This document shows, piece by piece, positions 1-10,249 of a stretch of DNA of 64,000 bases. Below the pieces are notes generated by a model. That model was not told the origin of the DNA. It did no database searches and worked only from the letters and a program-made list of their open reading frames with translations. The number at the start of each line of letters is the position of its first letter. Position 1 is the stretch's first letter. This DNA comes from Diphasiastrum complanatum (taxonomy: Eukaryota > Streptophyta > Lycopodiopsida > Lycopodiales > Lycopodiaceae), in NCBI GenBank assembly GCA_029204225.1, contig CM055099.1:46344929-46408928 (forward strand). Reading direction: 5' to 3'. Made by a program: the position numbers and the translations under genes.

Positions 1-241
1 TTGTTGTGCCGACGGACATCTTCTAGGAGCTTCTCTCTTTGCACACAAAAAAGTCCGTTAAGCCAAATCCCACGATGGAAATAAACTATGAAAAACAAAA
101 AAAGAAGCCTATATTGCAAGCAAATAGGTGCAGGGTAAACACTCACGTTAGTTGGTGTGCGCCCTGCCATCTCCCACTGGATTCTTCCACCCTTTGTCTC
201 TCTCGCTCTCTCTCACAATCTCTCCCTTTGTGTCCCTCCCT

Positions 242-262
242 CCCTAAACCCTAAACCCTAAA
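242..262 (+). repeat. Interstitial telomere-like repeat (CCCTAAA)3
   Basis: Three perfect units of the plant telomere heptamer CCCTAAA lie directly before a long (CT)n tract. A degenerate inverse counterpart (GGGTTTAGGGTTTAAGG) lies near 1126-1142. It is too short for a chromosome end, so it is read as an interstitial relic or part of a repeat. Confidence 0.8.

Positions 263-265
<3 letters not shown>

Positions 266-334
<69 letters not shown>
266..334. repeat. (CT)n microsatellite
   Basis: Near-perfect CT dinucleotide tract of about 70 bp. A second tract lies at 377-434, after a short T-rich spacer. Confidence 0.95.
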
Positions 335-337
<3 letters not shown>

Positions 338-367
338 TCCTTAAACCAAATCTGCCTCTGTTTTTTT

Positions 368-376
<9 letters not shown>

Positions 377-434
<58 letters not shown>
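377..434. repeat. (CT)n microsatellite
   Basis: Near-perfect CT tract. Together with 266-334 it mirrors the (GA)n tracts at 860-911 and 1188-1258 on the same strand. Confidence 0.95.
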
Positions 435-437
<3 letters not shown>

Positions 438-477
438 CCCTCCCTAAACATCTCTCTCTCGTTTTTTTTTAAATATG

Positions 478-790
478 CATCCGGGTCTCAGACGTGTCCG
501 CGTCCGAACGCTGGACGCGTCCAGCGTTAAAGAAAAAAAAACAAAAATAAAAAAAACAGGACGCGTTCGACCCCACGTCCGGGGGTTAGACACGTACGCC
601 AAAAGGTTGCGTCCAGCCAGGACCCTCATGTCTGATATATATATATCAGTCATGAGGGTCCGGGCCGGAATGCCTGCGTCCGACGCCCGGACCCGGACCC
701 GGACGCGTCTGACCCCCCGGACGCGGGGTCGGACGCGTCCTTTTTTTTAAAATTTTTTGGGCTGGACGCGTCCAGGCCCCAGACGCGTTT
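478..790. repeat. Segment rich in GGACGCGTCC palindromes, MITE-like
   Basis: About 310 bp packed with variants of the palindrome GGACGCGTCC (for example near 513, 560, 700, 730, 765 and 783) and short poly-A/T stretches. It contains a hairpin at 620-661. The layout resembles the hAT-like MITEs elsewhere in this window, each of which repeats one palindromic word, but no clear terminal repeats or target duplication could be fixed here. No coding function is seen; the short open frames in it are by-products of the repeats. Confidence 0.5.
620..661. repeat. 42-bp hairpin centred on (AT)n
   Basis: The arms GGACCCTCATG and CATGAGGGTCC flank a TCTGATATATATATATCAGT core. The whole is an almost perfect inverted repeat with one mismatched pair. 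Confidence 0.8.
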
Positions 791-856
791 TTTTTAAAAA
801 AAAAAAAAACCAGAAGAAGCAGGCCCTGCAGACTGTTCCGCAGAACCTGAGAGCAA

Positions 857-859
<3 letters not shown>

Positions 860-911
<52 letters not shown>
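860..911. repeat. (GA)n microsatellite
   Basis: Perfect AG/GA tract of about 52 bp, followed by (GT)n-rich sequence at 918-972. Confidence 0.95.
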
Positions 912-914
<3 letters not shown>

Positions 915-1186
915 TGTTTGTGTGTGTGTGTGTGTGTGAAAATTGTGGGGTAATTTGTGTGTGTGTGTGTGTGGATATTGTTGATTTGTGTGTATGTGTG
1001 GTGATCTGTGTGTGAGAGATAGAGAGGAAGAGACAGAGAGTGTGAGGGACGGAGAGAGAGAGGATTCGTGTGTGTGCATAGTGTGTGTGTGAGTTTAGGA
1101 TTTAGGTTTAAGGGTGCTTGGGTTTGGGGTTTAGGGTTTAAGGTGGGAGAGAGAGATTGGATTTGCGTGCTTCTGTGTGTGTGTGC

Positions 1187-1187
<1 letters not shown>

Positions 1188-1258
<71 letters not shown>
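1188..1258. repeat. (GA)n microsatellite before the hAT gene
   Basis: GA tract of about 70 bp ending some 35 bp before the first ATG of the transposase frame, so it would be in the 5' leader of that gene if transcribed. Confidence 0.95.
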
Positions 1259-1260
<2 letters not shown>

Positions 1261-1291
1261 TGGTTGCTCGTCCCATTTGGGATGAGGTGAA

Positions 1292-3030
1292 GTGATGCCC
1301 GACAAAAAGTGGCGTTGCCCTTTTTGTCGAAGGCAGTTCACAGGGAACGCCTCTCGGGTTCGAGCACATCTGGGGGGGTTGCGAGTCCAACCCACGGGGG
1401 GACGCTACGGGATCGGCGTTTGTATGTTCATCCCCGCTGCGGAGAGGGCTCGCATTATCGAGACATATTCTGAGCCAGCTGCTGAGCCCGACGAGCCGTC
1501 CACAGATGCCGCGGACTCTATTTCTACTGGTGCACCCACTGCCACCACCCTTGCCACTGGTACACCCAGTGCCACCGCCCCCACCGTCGCATCTGCACCC
1601 GCAACCGCCGCCGCCGCATCCGCACCTGCCATCGCCACCGCCACCGCCTCCGCCTCCGCCACAGCCACCCGTACCCCCTCCGCCAGTACTCCCCATGGAT
1701 CCACAGCCTCCACTGCTGCACCTACACCTCTGCCATCACCGTCAGATCTGCACGGCCCGTCCACATCTTCCGCGTCCGCACTTGCACCTATGCCACCACC
1801 TCCAGATCCGCATCGTCCATCCACATCCTCCCAACCATCCACATCCCGAGGCACCAGACAGATATCCATGCCGGGATCTTTCAGAGAGGGGCAGCACAAA
1901 GAGGCCACCAGGACCATTGCACAGATGTTCTATGACCTGAACCTCCCCTTTATCATGGCATCATCTTGCATCTTTCGAGAGGCTATCTCGAAAGTTGCAG
2001 TCTGCGGGCCCGGCTACACACCACCCACAGCCGACGCACTACGAGGCCCTTTGCTCTAGGACCGGGTTGCATCAGTCAGAGAGAGACTGGCCGCACTGCA
2101 TGAGGCTTGGGATAGATACGGCTGTTCCATCATGGCTGATGGGTGGACTGATTGTCGCAGACGTCCACTCATCAACGTGATTGTTTCTAGTTGTTACGAT
2201 TCCATGTTCCTGCGCAGCATCGACGCCTTCAAGGCAGGGAGAGTGCATTCGGCCGAGTACATTTACGGCATCATTCGCGCAGCGATAGAGGAGGTCGGGC
2301 CACAACGTGTTGTCCAGGTATAATCTTCTTTCATTGGTTGCTTGGTCATTTACTGCTTGATGTTGATACAATAGTTTTGCGTAGTTTTCGATTGATTGCA
2401 ATGTGTTTCCAAGCTGTGAACTGATCGTGTGAACGTATCGCGAAAGGTTGTGACGGACAATGCGTCCAACTGCCGCGGTATGGGGGAGCTTCTTATGGCA
2501 GACTACCCCTCCATTGTCTGGACTCCACGTGCCGCACACTCACTGGACCTCCTCCTGCATTCCATCGGGCGCCTGCCTTGGGTTTGTGGTTGTGGACTTC
2601 GTCACACGCAAGCACCTCATGACGACCGTTTTCCGCACATTCAGCAGGAAAGTTGCTACTTATTTTTTGGCTCGTTCAAGATGCTTCTTTATTTCTTGCT
2701 CGTTTCATGTGTGCCTCTCATTCCGTTTGTCAATGCAGGCTCGACTTGAAGAAGCCCGCTCGTACCTGCTTCGCCTACCAGTTCATCATTCTTGAGCGGC
2801 TACACAAGCTCAAGGGTGAATTGCGGCACATGGCCACTTCGGCAGAGTTCAGCGCCATGGACCTGTCCATGACCCCAGAGGGCTTGGCCTTCCACGACAT
2901 CTTATTCATGGAGCCTTTCTGGGTAGATATGTAGCAGCTGATGGACGTCATGCGCCCCATCTACTCGGTCCTAAGGCTCGTTGATCGCGAGGGGTGCACG
3001 ATGGGCCTCATTTACGAGTTCACGGTGAAG
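1292..3030 (+). pseudogene. hAT-type transposase with BED zinc finger and DUF659-like core, decayed
   Basis: The frame opens with a BED-type zinc finger (W-x-C-P-F-C, then R-V-R-A-H-L-G-G), followed by about 130 residues of Ala/Pro/Ser/Thr low complexity (1490-1850). A core typical of plant DUF659/hAT transposases follows: IMADGWTDCRRRPLINVI at 2130-2190, VVTDNASNCRGMG with PRAAHSLDLLL at 2447-2565, then a region ending FW at 2917-2922 and PIYSVLRLVD with MGLIYE at 2958-3020. The family role is cut-and-paste transposition through an RNase H-like fold. A TAG at 2057, a TAG after FWVDM at 2932 and a likely frame break near 2580 interrupt it. A GT at 2319 may start an intron ending before 2440. 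No C-terminal hATC dimerisation block is seen, so this is probably a dead or truncated copy. Terminal repeats of its element were not found. Confidence 0.7.
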
Positions 3031-3299
3031 TTAATTCCAATCCGCTGCGTTTCTTCGCCCTCGCCAGCTAGGGCAGGGGGGAGCAGCTCCGAGGACCGTG
3101 AGGGCACGTAGCTACAGCTCCGGTAGTCGCCCCATTATCTCTCGCTGGCTCTCGTGAAATTCTACTTCTTGCTTCCGTTCATTGTGTCGGCAGACATCTA
3201 CCAAGACATGCTCCGATTAGTTGCCCACGTGACATTGTACCACCCCAAACCGTAAATTAATCTGATCACATAGGCCATGGTACTGTGTAGAATGCATCA

Positions 3300-3662
3300 A
3301 TGGTCCGGAAGCACAGTCCACAGGTTTGTGATCCCGATACGGACCCAAGGGATCGAGCCTGGCTCGATTCGGGTATCGTTCGGTCAAAATGGCCCTTCGA
3401 CTGGGGAGAAGCGCTATTAGGTCAAGCGAAATGGACTAGTTTTGCAACTCTCCGTCCGACGGTCCCGTTTCTCCAAACAGGATCCGTTTCGGGTGCCGTC
3501 TGTTTCGGCCACAACCTCGATAGGAACCCGTGGGAACAGACAGGACGAGGAAACGACCGACGGTCGGTGTTGTAAAGCTATCTTCATAAGCTTTACTTCC
3601 GGCGCCAGCAGCGTCCTTGCTGCTCCCGGCGCCGGCGCCACTCCCGGCGCCACTGTAAGTGA
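3300..3662. mobile_element. Possible small insertion with 8-bp flanking repeat TGCATCAA
   Basis: TGCATCAA occurs just before (about 3292-3299) and just after this GC-rich segment. The inside has pseudo-palindromes such as CGGCGCC and GATCC/GGATC words. The size of the flanking repeat fits hAT elements, but the termini are not clearly inverted, so this is a weak call. Confidence 0.35.
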
Positions 3663-5600
3663 ATTGCATCAAGGTTTGTGAATTAGTCAAATAATGAAGA
3701 TCACAATACCATTTGCAACCCATTGAAAGTTCTTCGTGAATCACCGTTTGATCCCCGTTGAACCCATTCCGCAAACTTTTCCTTAAGATTGGAACACCTG
3801 TTCCTAAGGAAAAACCTTAGGAATGGGCTTCTATGCATACAACATATGTTGAATGACAAGCAAGAAGAATAAATGTGAGCATACTCCAAAATAGAGATTA
3901 ACATCGAAGAAGAAACAGATTGGTGGTCATTGGATGAGCATTTCCATTAGGCATATGGACCTTGAATGCCACGCAAGAGCATTCGTAGTATGAGCATGCT
4001 TAGCAATACCAAAAGTGAAATTGCAAATGAACTACATGACCACCAACCACAAGTCATCATTACAAGAACACAACGTTGAAGGAATCAGATAATCTCTTAT
4101 TCTAGAATTTCACTTTGACAGCCATAAAGTGGACTAATTATTTTTTTCCTCAATGCCTCTCTGGCTGATTAAAGGGAAATTCCAGTCTTAAATTATATAT
4201 TAGAAGGTTGACATGAAATTGGTTAGCTACAAGCCCACTGAAATCACAATTTCAATAATTCTCAAAATGGAGTGCGATTCCTAATTGATGACTGCACCAT
4301 ATATGCAGACAACAATTGTGCAATAGATTTAAAGTTTCATGGGGTGGTTCATCCGATTTGATCAGGAAAGAATCGGTGTATCCAAGATCGCAGCATCAAA
4401 TCGTTTTGGTGTTTTTTTTGTTGGTTTTATTCTTACCCTTCTGTTATAGAACAAACAAGTGTTAGTTTAGGTTGCAATTATAGCTGTGTACAGGTGTAGA
4501 CAGTAATGATCCTGCTGTAGACTATGATTAATTAAGTCTTGCCTCCTGAATGTGGATTCCCAAATCATTGATGCTGAGTGCTTCATGGCTTCATTGCTCT
4601 TGTTATAACTTGAAGAAGTTTGAAATTTGACGAGCTCTTCAAAACTGTTTTGAAAGGCACTAATATGTACCTGGTGATAGCAAGACACCTCATAGTCGAA
4701 CCTTTGAGTTGGATCAGTGGCATTCATCCTCGGTGTTATGCCTTATTTGTTAAGATTGAAGAGCTCTTCAAAATTGATTCATAGTAGTAGGCACCTGATA
4801 GCAAGTGCTCACATTTATAGAACCAGCACTACCTGTGACAATATAAGTAGCCATCAGAAACTTAAAAATAAGCCCTTAGACATTAGGATAATTTGAATAC
4901 ATGGATTAGATATAGGAGAGCTCTGTGGCCTATGCATTGATTTAGTGAAGGTTCTATTCAAATCAAATCAGGTTTTGATATATTCCTAGATGAGATATAG
5001 GAAAAGTTTGTGCATTTATTCAATAAAGATTATCTCTGGAATTAATCAGATTCTTAAAAGGAAAAAATTCTGAACAAAGAAATTACCCCAGTTTTAATTC
5101 CAATTCAGACCAGTCCCGGTTTGATGTTCGAAGCACAGTTTCATGAAACACTTGCACATCGATCTCATACCATCCTTTACAAAAGACTGACCTTACTGCT
5201 CAGCTTCATGCTACTATTGCTACTAAAACTGATGAGGTAATTTCTGCTGTATGTGTGCATAAGAGGCAGAAATCACATCTTACATGACTTAGCATGCTTG
5301 ATGTGAAAGTAATTTTAGGAAAGTAACGTGCAATTGAATGTCAACTCAAAGCCCTTAATTTTCATAGGGCTTAATCAAGTAACAATTGTATCGAATTTTG
5401 GTTTTAACCTGCTATTGTCATAATGGAGATCATATAAAATGTGTACTTCTTCGTCTTATAGAGTTACTTGATTCATCGTTGATTAAACAGTTACGTTGCG
5501 ATCGTTCTGAATCTACTCTCTGTTTATCCTTTCTTTATGCTCATTTTACCTTTGCTCAATTTGCAGTTTATTTTTTACGTATTTTTGCATGTACGAGCAG
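3663..5600. other. No gene recognised; upstream of the first visible PP2C exon
   Basis: AT-rich sequence with no frame I can assign. The N-terminal exon(s) of the phosphatase-kinase gene, which should carry the R..ED metal motif, are expected here or left of the window, but I could not identify them. Confidence 0.4.
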
Positions 5601-6400
5601 GTGGAAAGACTGTCGTTTTGAGGACGTTGGGTTTCTTTGGTGTATTTGATGGACATAATGGAGAAGAAGCAAGTGATTTTGTATCCAAATGTTTACACCA
5701 ATATTTTCTTCATCAAGTGTACATGATTTTAGGTTCCTTGATCACTCGCATTTTCTCATCTAATTTCACTGTTAAGCTGTCTCTTTCCGAAATGGCTGCA
5801 AAAATTACATGGGAAGGATCTTGTAAACAGGACTATTTATTGGGGACTCTGAGGACAAATGCCGATGCAGACATTTACAGTGAAAAGATGGTTGATGAAG
5901 AGGATATAGATGCTAAGCATCCTATTTCATGGAACTATATAAAGCAATCATTTAAAGATTTGTTGTTCTTGAGAGATTTTTTATTGAAAGCAAAAAGTTC
6001 AGTAGCTGTTGCAGATAGTTGTAAGATGCTGGCCTCCTACTCGCATGATGACACCAAGTCATTACTATCAAGGAGTTGTGTCATTACCGGAGTTTCTCAA
6101 TCACATCTGGTAGAAGTGGGCAAGTCCAGCCTGGGAGGAAAAGGTGACAATTCACTAATTCATGATTTTTCTGAAAAATTCTACCAGCAAAATAATGAGG
6201 CTTACTGGGAAAACGATCTGAGAACAGATGAAGATATTCTATCTTATGCTGAAGGATGCAAAAGCACCAGTATAAGAGACAAAAGCAACTTTGAGGCTAA
6301 AAGCCACATGCCAGCTGTATGGGGAAGTTATTTCTACAGGACTTTTTTAAAGAGAGCACTGTCGAAGGCAATTGTTGACATTGACTTGGCCTTCTATGAA
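5601..6400 (+). CDS. PP2C-kinase exon: DGHNG motif and long insert
   Basis: An AG acceptor at 5599-5600 opens an exon that is open for all 800 bp. It encodes FFGVFDGHNGEEASDFVSK, the PP2C motif with the metal-binding Asp and Gly. A long variable stretch of about 200 residues follows, then RALSKAIVDIDLAFYE, which matches the helix before the GG-TT strand of PP2C folds. It ends in phase 0 at a GT donor (6401). The long insert between the DGHNG motif and the DID helix is unusual for simple PP2Cs; I infer it is a feature of this subfamily, but an unspliced piece inside it cannot be excluded. Confidence 0.75.
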
Positions 6401-6589
6401 GTAAGAAACATCCAAAGCCATTTCAGTAATAGTAACTCTCTCATTTCTGTTCTAGAACTACCACCGTAGATAATACCACAATTTTTAAGTGTACATCTTG
6501 TATGCTTTGACAATATCAGAAATGTTTGATCGATGATAAGAGGTTCAGGATTCATATTTTTGGTCAACAGTGTAGGTATTTTGAGCTTA

Positions 6590-6788
6590 CATAGTTGCAG
6601 CGATTCGCTGGGTATCGCGATTCGCGAATTGCGATGCAAATAGTGATTCGCTGCAACAAATTGAACGTAATTTTTTTTTTTTGGTTGGATTCGCAGTACA
6701 AGGAAAAAAAACAGCGATTCGCAGCGAATTGCTGTTTTTTTGGCAGTGATTCGTGGATCGTGATTTGCGAATTGCCAGTGCATCTATG
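6590..6788. mobile_element. hAT-like MITE, GATTCGC-motif type (199 bp)
   Basis: It starts CATAGTTGCAGCGATTCGC and ends with the inverse of CATAGATGCACTGGCAATTC. The inside repeats GATTCGC/GCGAATC in both orientations around a T/A-rich middle. A copy with the same motif is at 34350-34550. Flanks (TGAGCTTA and, 3 bp off the end, CGAGCTCA) are only similar, so the target duplication is uncertain. No coding sequence. Confidence 0.65.
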
Positions 6789-7619
6789 GTCCGAGCTCAT
6801 AATGAATAACCTACAATTTTGGCATGAGTCGTACATCGATTCATGTGTTTGTGATTGGGTATCAAGAGTTCATCAAATCGCCCGGATTAAAATCTGTGTA
6901 CATTGAGCTATGTTCAGTGTCTTTAGATCTGAATTTTCTAGATTCTTTAAAGAGAAAACATAATTACTTTCTAATATGCTTTGAATCATAATCGTGTGTA
7001 TAAGATGTATAGATTGAAGGTGGATTACAAAGAGAGCTAGTTGGTGAGAGTATTTGTGGTAAAACTCCTACACGAGAGGAAAATCTAAGGTACAAAATTT
7101 CAAGGAATATTTGTTTACATGATAGGGCTTGTAGGCTGTCTCAAGTGGTGTAGAACAATGTCATCTAAGCATTTTCTATCTCCTTTTCTGACCATACAAA
7201 AGTTCAAGTAGGACTTGGTTGATCATGGTGGTGCATTTGCTGCCTGGTCTCATAGAAGCCCCAACTTTATGGAGCATGTGGATTATATTTGTGCTTCAGC
7301 AAAAGGATATTGGCTAAGGAGGTCTACAATGAAGGAGATAAGTACCTCAGAAGCATGAATGAGGAGTTCAGCTTGAATATCATTATTGATACAAACTTGA
7401 CTATCTTTTACTTCTTTATAGGATAATTGGAGTGGTGAAAAGTGAGAATCATGAGGGATGTGGGGGCATGACATTTTTTATTTGCATTAGATGAGGGTAG
7501 TTGGTTTTTCCAAGACAATCTTATGCTCCCACTAGATTAAAATCTTGTACTTTTTTTTTGTCCTATGTAACATTCTTGGTATGAAATACATTAATACAAC
7601 TCTTTCTCACACATTTATG
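6789..7619. other. Intronic sequence, nothing coding recognised
   Basis: AT-rich. The words GTACTTTTTTTTTGTCC and ATACATTAATA at 7545-7600 resemble the 3' end of the LINE family of this window, so an old LINE tail may lie just before the LINE that follows. Confidence 0.35.
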
Positions 7620-7754
7620 AACCTGCCTGAGAGTACACATACACTGCTCTCACCCCTGACTTGGTTCGGGCAGCAATCAAAAAGCTAAAAACCCACCGCA
7701 CTAGGGACATTGAAGACCTTGAATCTGAGCTACTGATTCACACCCTCGATACCC

Positions 7755-8468
7755 TTGCCCCTACATTATCCACTCTCCTTAACCAGGGGCTTCCCATCCT
7801 CTTGGTGCACCAACATCATACATCCTATCCACAAAAACGGTGACCCCATGGTACCTAGTAATTACCGCACTATTATGATTGAGCACATTCTCGCAAAGTT
7901 ATATGGCACCATCCTCCAGTCTGCAGTTAGCTCAGAGGCAGAGTCCAGGAGATTACATGCTTTGGGTCAGGAAGGGTTCCGTGCTCATTATTCCACTACA
8001 GATCACATATTCACACTTCGAGCCCTTATTGAGGAAGCTAGACACAGGAGAGAAAAGGTTTACTGTTGTTTTGTGGACTTCAAGAAAGCCTTTGATTTTG
8101 TTCCACGCCCATTACTTATCCAGAGACTCCGTGACCTGGGGTTCTCTACAGATATTATTGTAGCCGTCATGGCTCTCTATGAGAGGGTCTTGGGCTGCTT
8201 TCGTCATGGTAGTGGCATCTCTGAGCAGATCTGGAGTACTATTGGGGTTAAGCAGGGATGCTCTCTCTCACCAGTTCTCTTTGGATTATATATCGACGAG
8301 CTAGAGCAAGTCATTTCTCAGTGTGATGGGGATGGTTGCCGGCTTGGGGGCATTCTGATTGCCATCCTTCCCTATGCAGATGATGTGGTATTAGTATCCC
8401 CAGTACCAGAGAGGGATTACAGAGACAGTTGGATTGTTTACACACCTTCTGTACCCAGTGGGGTTTAG
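7755..8468 (+). pseudogene. LINE reverse transcriptase (copy a)
   Basis: Reverse transcriptase palm and fingers are clear: GFRAHYSTTDHIFTLRALI, then CFVDFKKAFD (first catalytic Asp), GVKQGCSLSPVLFGLYID, and the catalytic box PYADDVVLVS at 8368-8397. The frame is lost after the YADD box and continues as DCLHTFCTQWGLGVNLAKTK to SYTYLGVLFSG in another frame (8429-8671). Family role: target-primed reverse transcription of LINE RNA at nicked chromosomal DNA. Confidence 0.85.
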
Positions 8469-9196
8469 GGGTGAACCTCGCGAAGACCAAAGTTATGGTC
8501 TTCAATACTTCCCAGGCCTTCATGCAGCGCCAGGAGCTTACCCTTGATGGACAGTCCCTAGAGGTGGTCTCTTCCTACACTTACCTGGGTGTGCTCTTCT
8601 CTGGTCCTACCTTTAGTATGAGACAGGCGGCTACTTCTAGACTCAGGAAAGGTCACTCTTCCCTAGTCTAGCTGGAGAGATTATGCTTCCGTAAGTCTAT
8701 TCGGGATGCCCCGAGTAAGTGCAGACTGTTTGGCATCATCGTCACCCCTTCGGCCTTGTATGCGGACTTGTATGCAGTAGAGATATGGTGTACAGGAGTT
8801 AGGACTATCACCTTCACACTGGTCCAGCATTTCACGCTTACAGCCCACCATGTTAGGTCGCATGATCCGAGCGAAGCCCTCGGTTCCACATGAGATCATC
8901 CTTGCGGAGTTTGCCACCCCCCCTATTCAGCTTGAGGCAGCCTTCCAACTTATTACATACATCCAAGGAGTTCAGGCACTTCCTGATGCAGAGCAGTGAT
9001 ATACACAGCTTGCACTTATGTCCTCTCATCACCTTCAGACTCAGGATACCGGCTATCATGGTTCTCTCAGGCATCACACTTCCTCATGGAAGCATTTGGT
9101 ATCACTATCACTAATCTCCCTTTGGGAACACACCAGTACATTAGACGTTTTCTATACAGAGCATATCTCGACCGTACCTGGTGACACCAGCTGGGG

Positions 9197-9700
9197 GTGA
9201 AGCCTGACTACTACCGGACTCACTTTCTAAAGCAGGATGCCACTGGCCTTCCAGTTTTACCTCGCTATTTGTCCTCTGGACTAACACACGGCCTCTGTTT
9301 CACTTTGGGACAGTTTAGAGTCTCCTCACATCAGTTGGCTATTGAGATAGGCAGATTCCAGGGTTACACCATAGAGGAGAGACTATGCCTGCTATGTCCC
9401 CTACATGAGATAGAGTCTGAGGAGCACTTCATCTTCAGATGCCCCATATATTATGAGATCAGAGGGAGATATCACAGTTTATTCCGGGACATGCCTACTA
9501 CACTTAGAGCACTGATTGGATATGAGGATTCTTGCCGTGTCGCACTTATGCTACGGGAGATGGTCTTGCTGCGCCAGGATATGTACCAGATAGCTCACCA
9601 GCCACATCCTAGCTCTCAGGCTCAGATTACGTCTTTCTTCACCAGGAGACGGACATGGTCTGATGAAGATGACGACGACATACTACCTCACCGATGTTAG
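9197..9700 (+). CDS. LINE C-terminal domain with zf-RVT-like cysteines (copy a)
   Basis: Open frame holding the conserved LPRYLSSGL...FTLGQFRVSSHQL stretch and a Cys-x2-Cys, His-x4-Cys cluster (CLLCPLHEIESEEHFIFRC), similar to the zinc-binding C-terminus of plant LINE polyproteins (zf-RVT). It ends in an acidic tail. The same domain is seen in LINE copies at 51714-52259, 56454-56765, and as fragments at 21850-22130 and 23735-23845. Confidence 0.75.
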   Translation: MKPDYYRTHFLKQDATGLPVLPRYLSSGLTHGLCFTLGQFRVSSHQLAIEIGRFQGYTIEERLCLLCPLHEIESEEHFIFRCPIYYEIRGRYHSLFRDMPTTLRALIGYEDSCRVALMLREMVLLRQDMYQIAHQPHPSSQAQITSFFTRRRTWSDEDDDDILPHRC

Positions 9701-10074
9701 AGACAGTGTATCACTCATAGTCAGTAGTTCGCACTTCACGGCATGTTACGAGAGCACACAATTTTCACCCTGCTAGATGACGTCAACGACGGCCCATGTT
9801 ACCTATGTTGCAGCTCGTATAACATCCTTTTTTAGCAGTAGCACTACATGATATTACTCTACTCCTGGCAACTATTTTTCTCGCCCCTTATGGACAGTTG
9901 GCAGTTTGTAGTTTACAGTTATATTGCTCATTTCTCTTTTATGTATAGTTTTTTCTTGGAGACGTTTATATACGTTCCCTTGGTTTTCACATACTTGACA
10001 TGTACTCCATTTAGTCTTATATGCCTTTTGGCGTGGAAAAGACATTAATAAAGCTCTCTCTCTCTCTCTCTCAG

Positions 10075-10249
10075 CTGGCTATTTGTTGTACTTAGAGAGT
10101 TTGAGCTTGAGTTTATAGTTGTTATTGAGCTAATAAGTCCATATTCGGACAGTGCTCCTTTATTTGACATCATGTACTTTTTTATACACCCACGGGTGTC
10201 ATTGACGTTAATATAAATCTTTCTTTCTTTCTCTCTCTCTCTCTCTCTC
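10075..10249 (+). mobile_element. Short LINE 3'-end element between two CT tails
   Basis: About 175 bp lying between the CT tail of LINE a and its own CT tail (10207-10247). It carries the family's 3' signals: CATGTACT, a CACCC-AC-GGGTG hairpin at 10187-10198, and GACGTTAATATAAATCTTTCT. It is either a strongly 5'-truncated LINE or a SINE using the LINE's 3' end. Both CT tails are followed by AGCTGGCTAT. Confidence 0.65.

Larger units (their letters stand above)
7620..10074 (+). mobile_element. LINE copy a, 5'-truncated, with (CT)n tail
   Basis: Non-LTR retrotransposon lacking ORF1 and endonuclease. It keeps reverse transcriptase (7755-8468, continuing out of frame to 8671), the C-terminal cysteine/histidine region (9197-9700) and the 3' UTR. 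The 3' end has a GCCTTTTGGC hairpin (10023-10032), GACATTAATAAAGCT (10041-10055) and a CT tail. Frameshifts and stops make it inactive. The next element begins directly after the CT tail, in the same orientation. Confidence 0.85.

Noticed and set aside
444-1696. Several open frames on both strands, including a 300-codon minus-strand frame
   Set aside because: They are translations of CT/GA and GT/CA microsatellites and the GC-rich low-complexity part of the transposase; no domain is present.
1405-1940. Frames overlapping the transposase on both strands
   Set aside because: They arise because the Ala/Pro/Ser linker is GC-rich and stop-poor; the BED finger and the DUF659 core fix the real frame.
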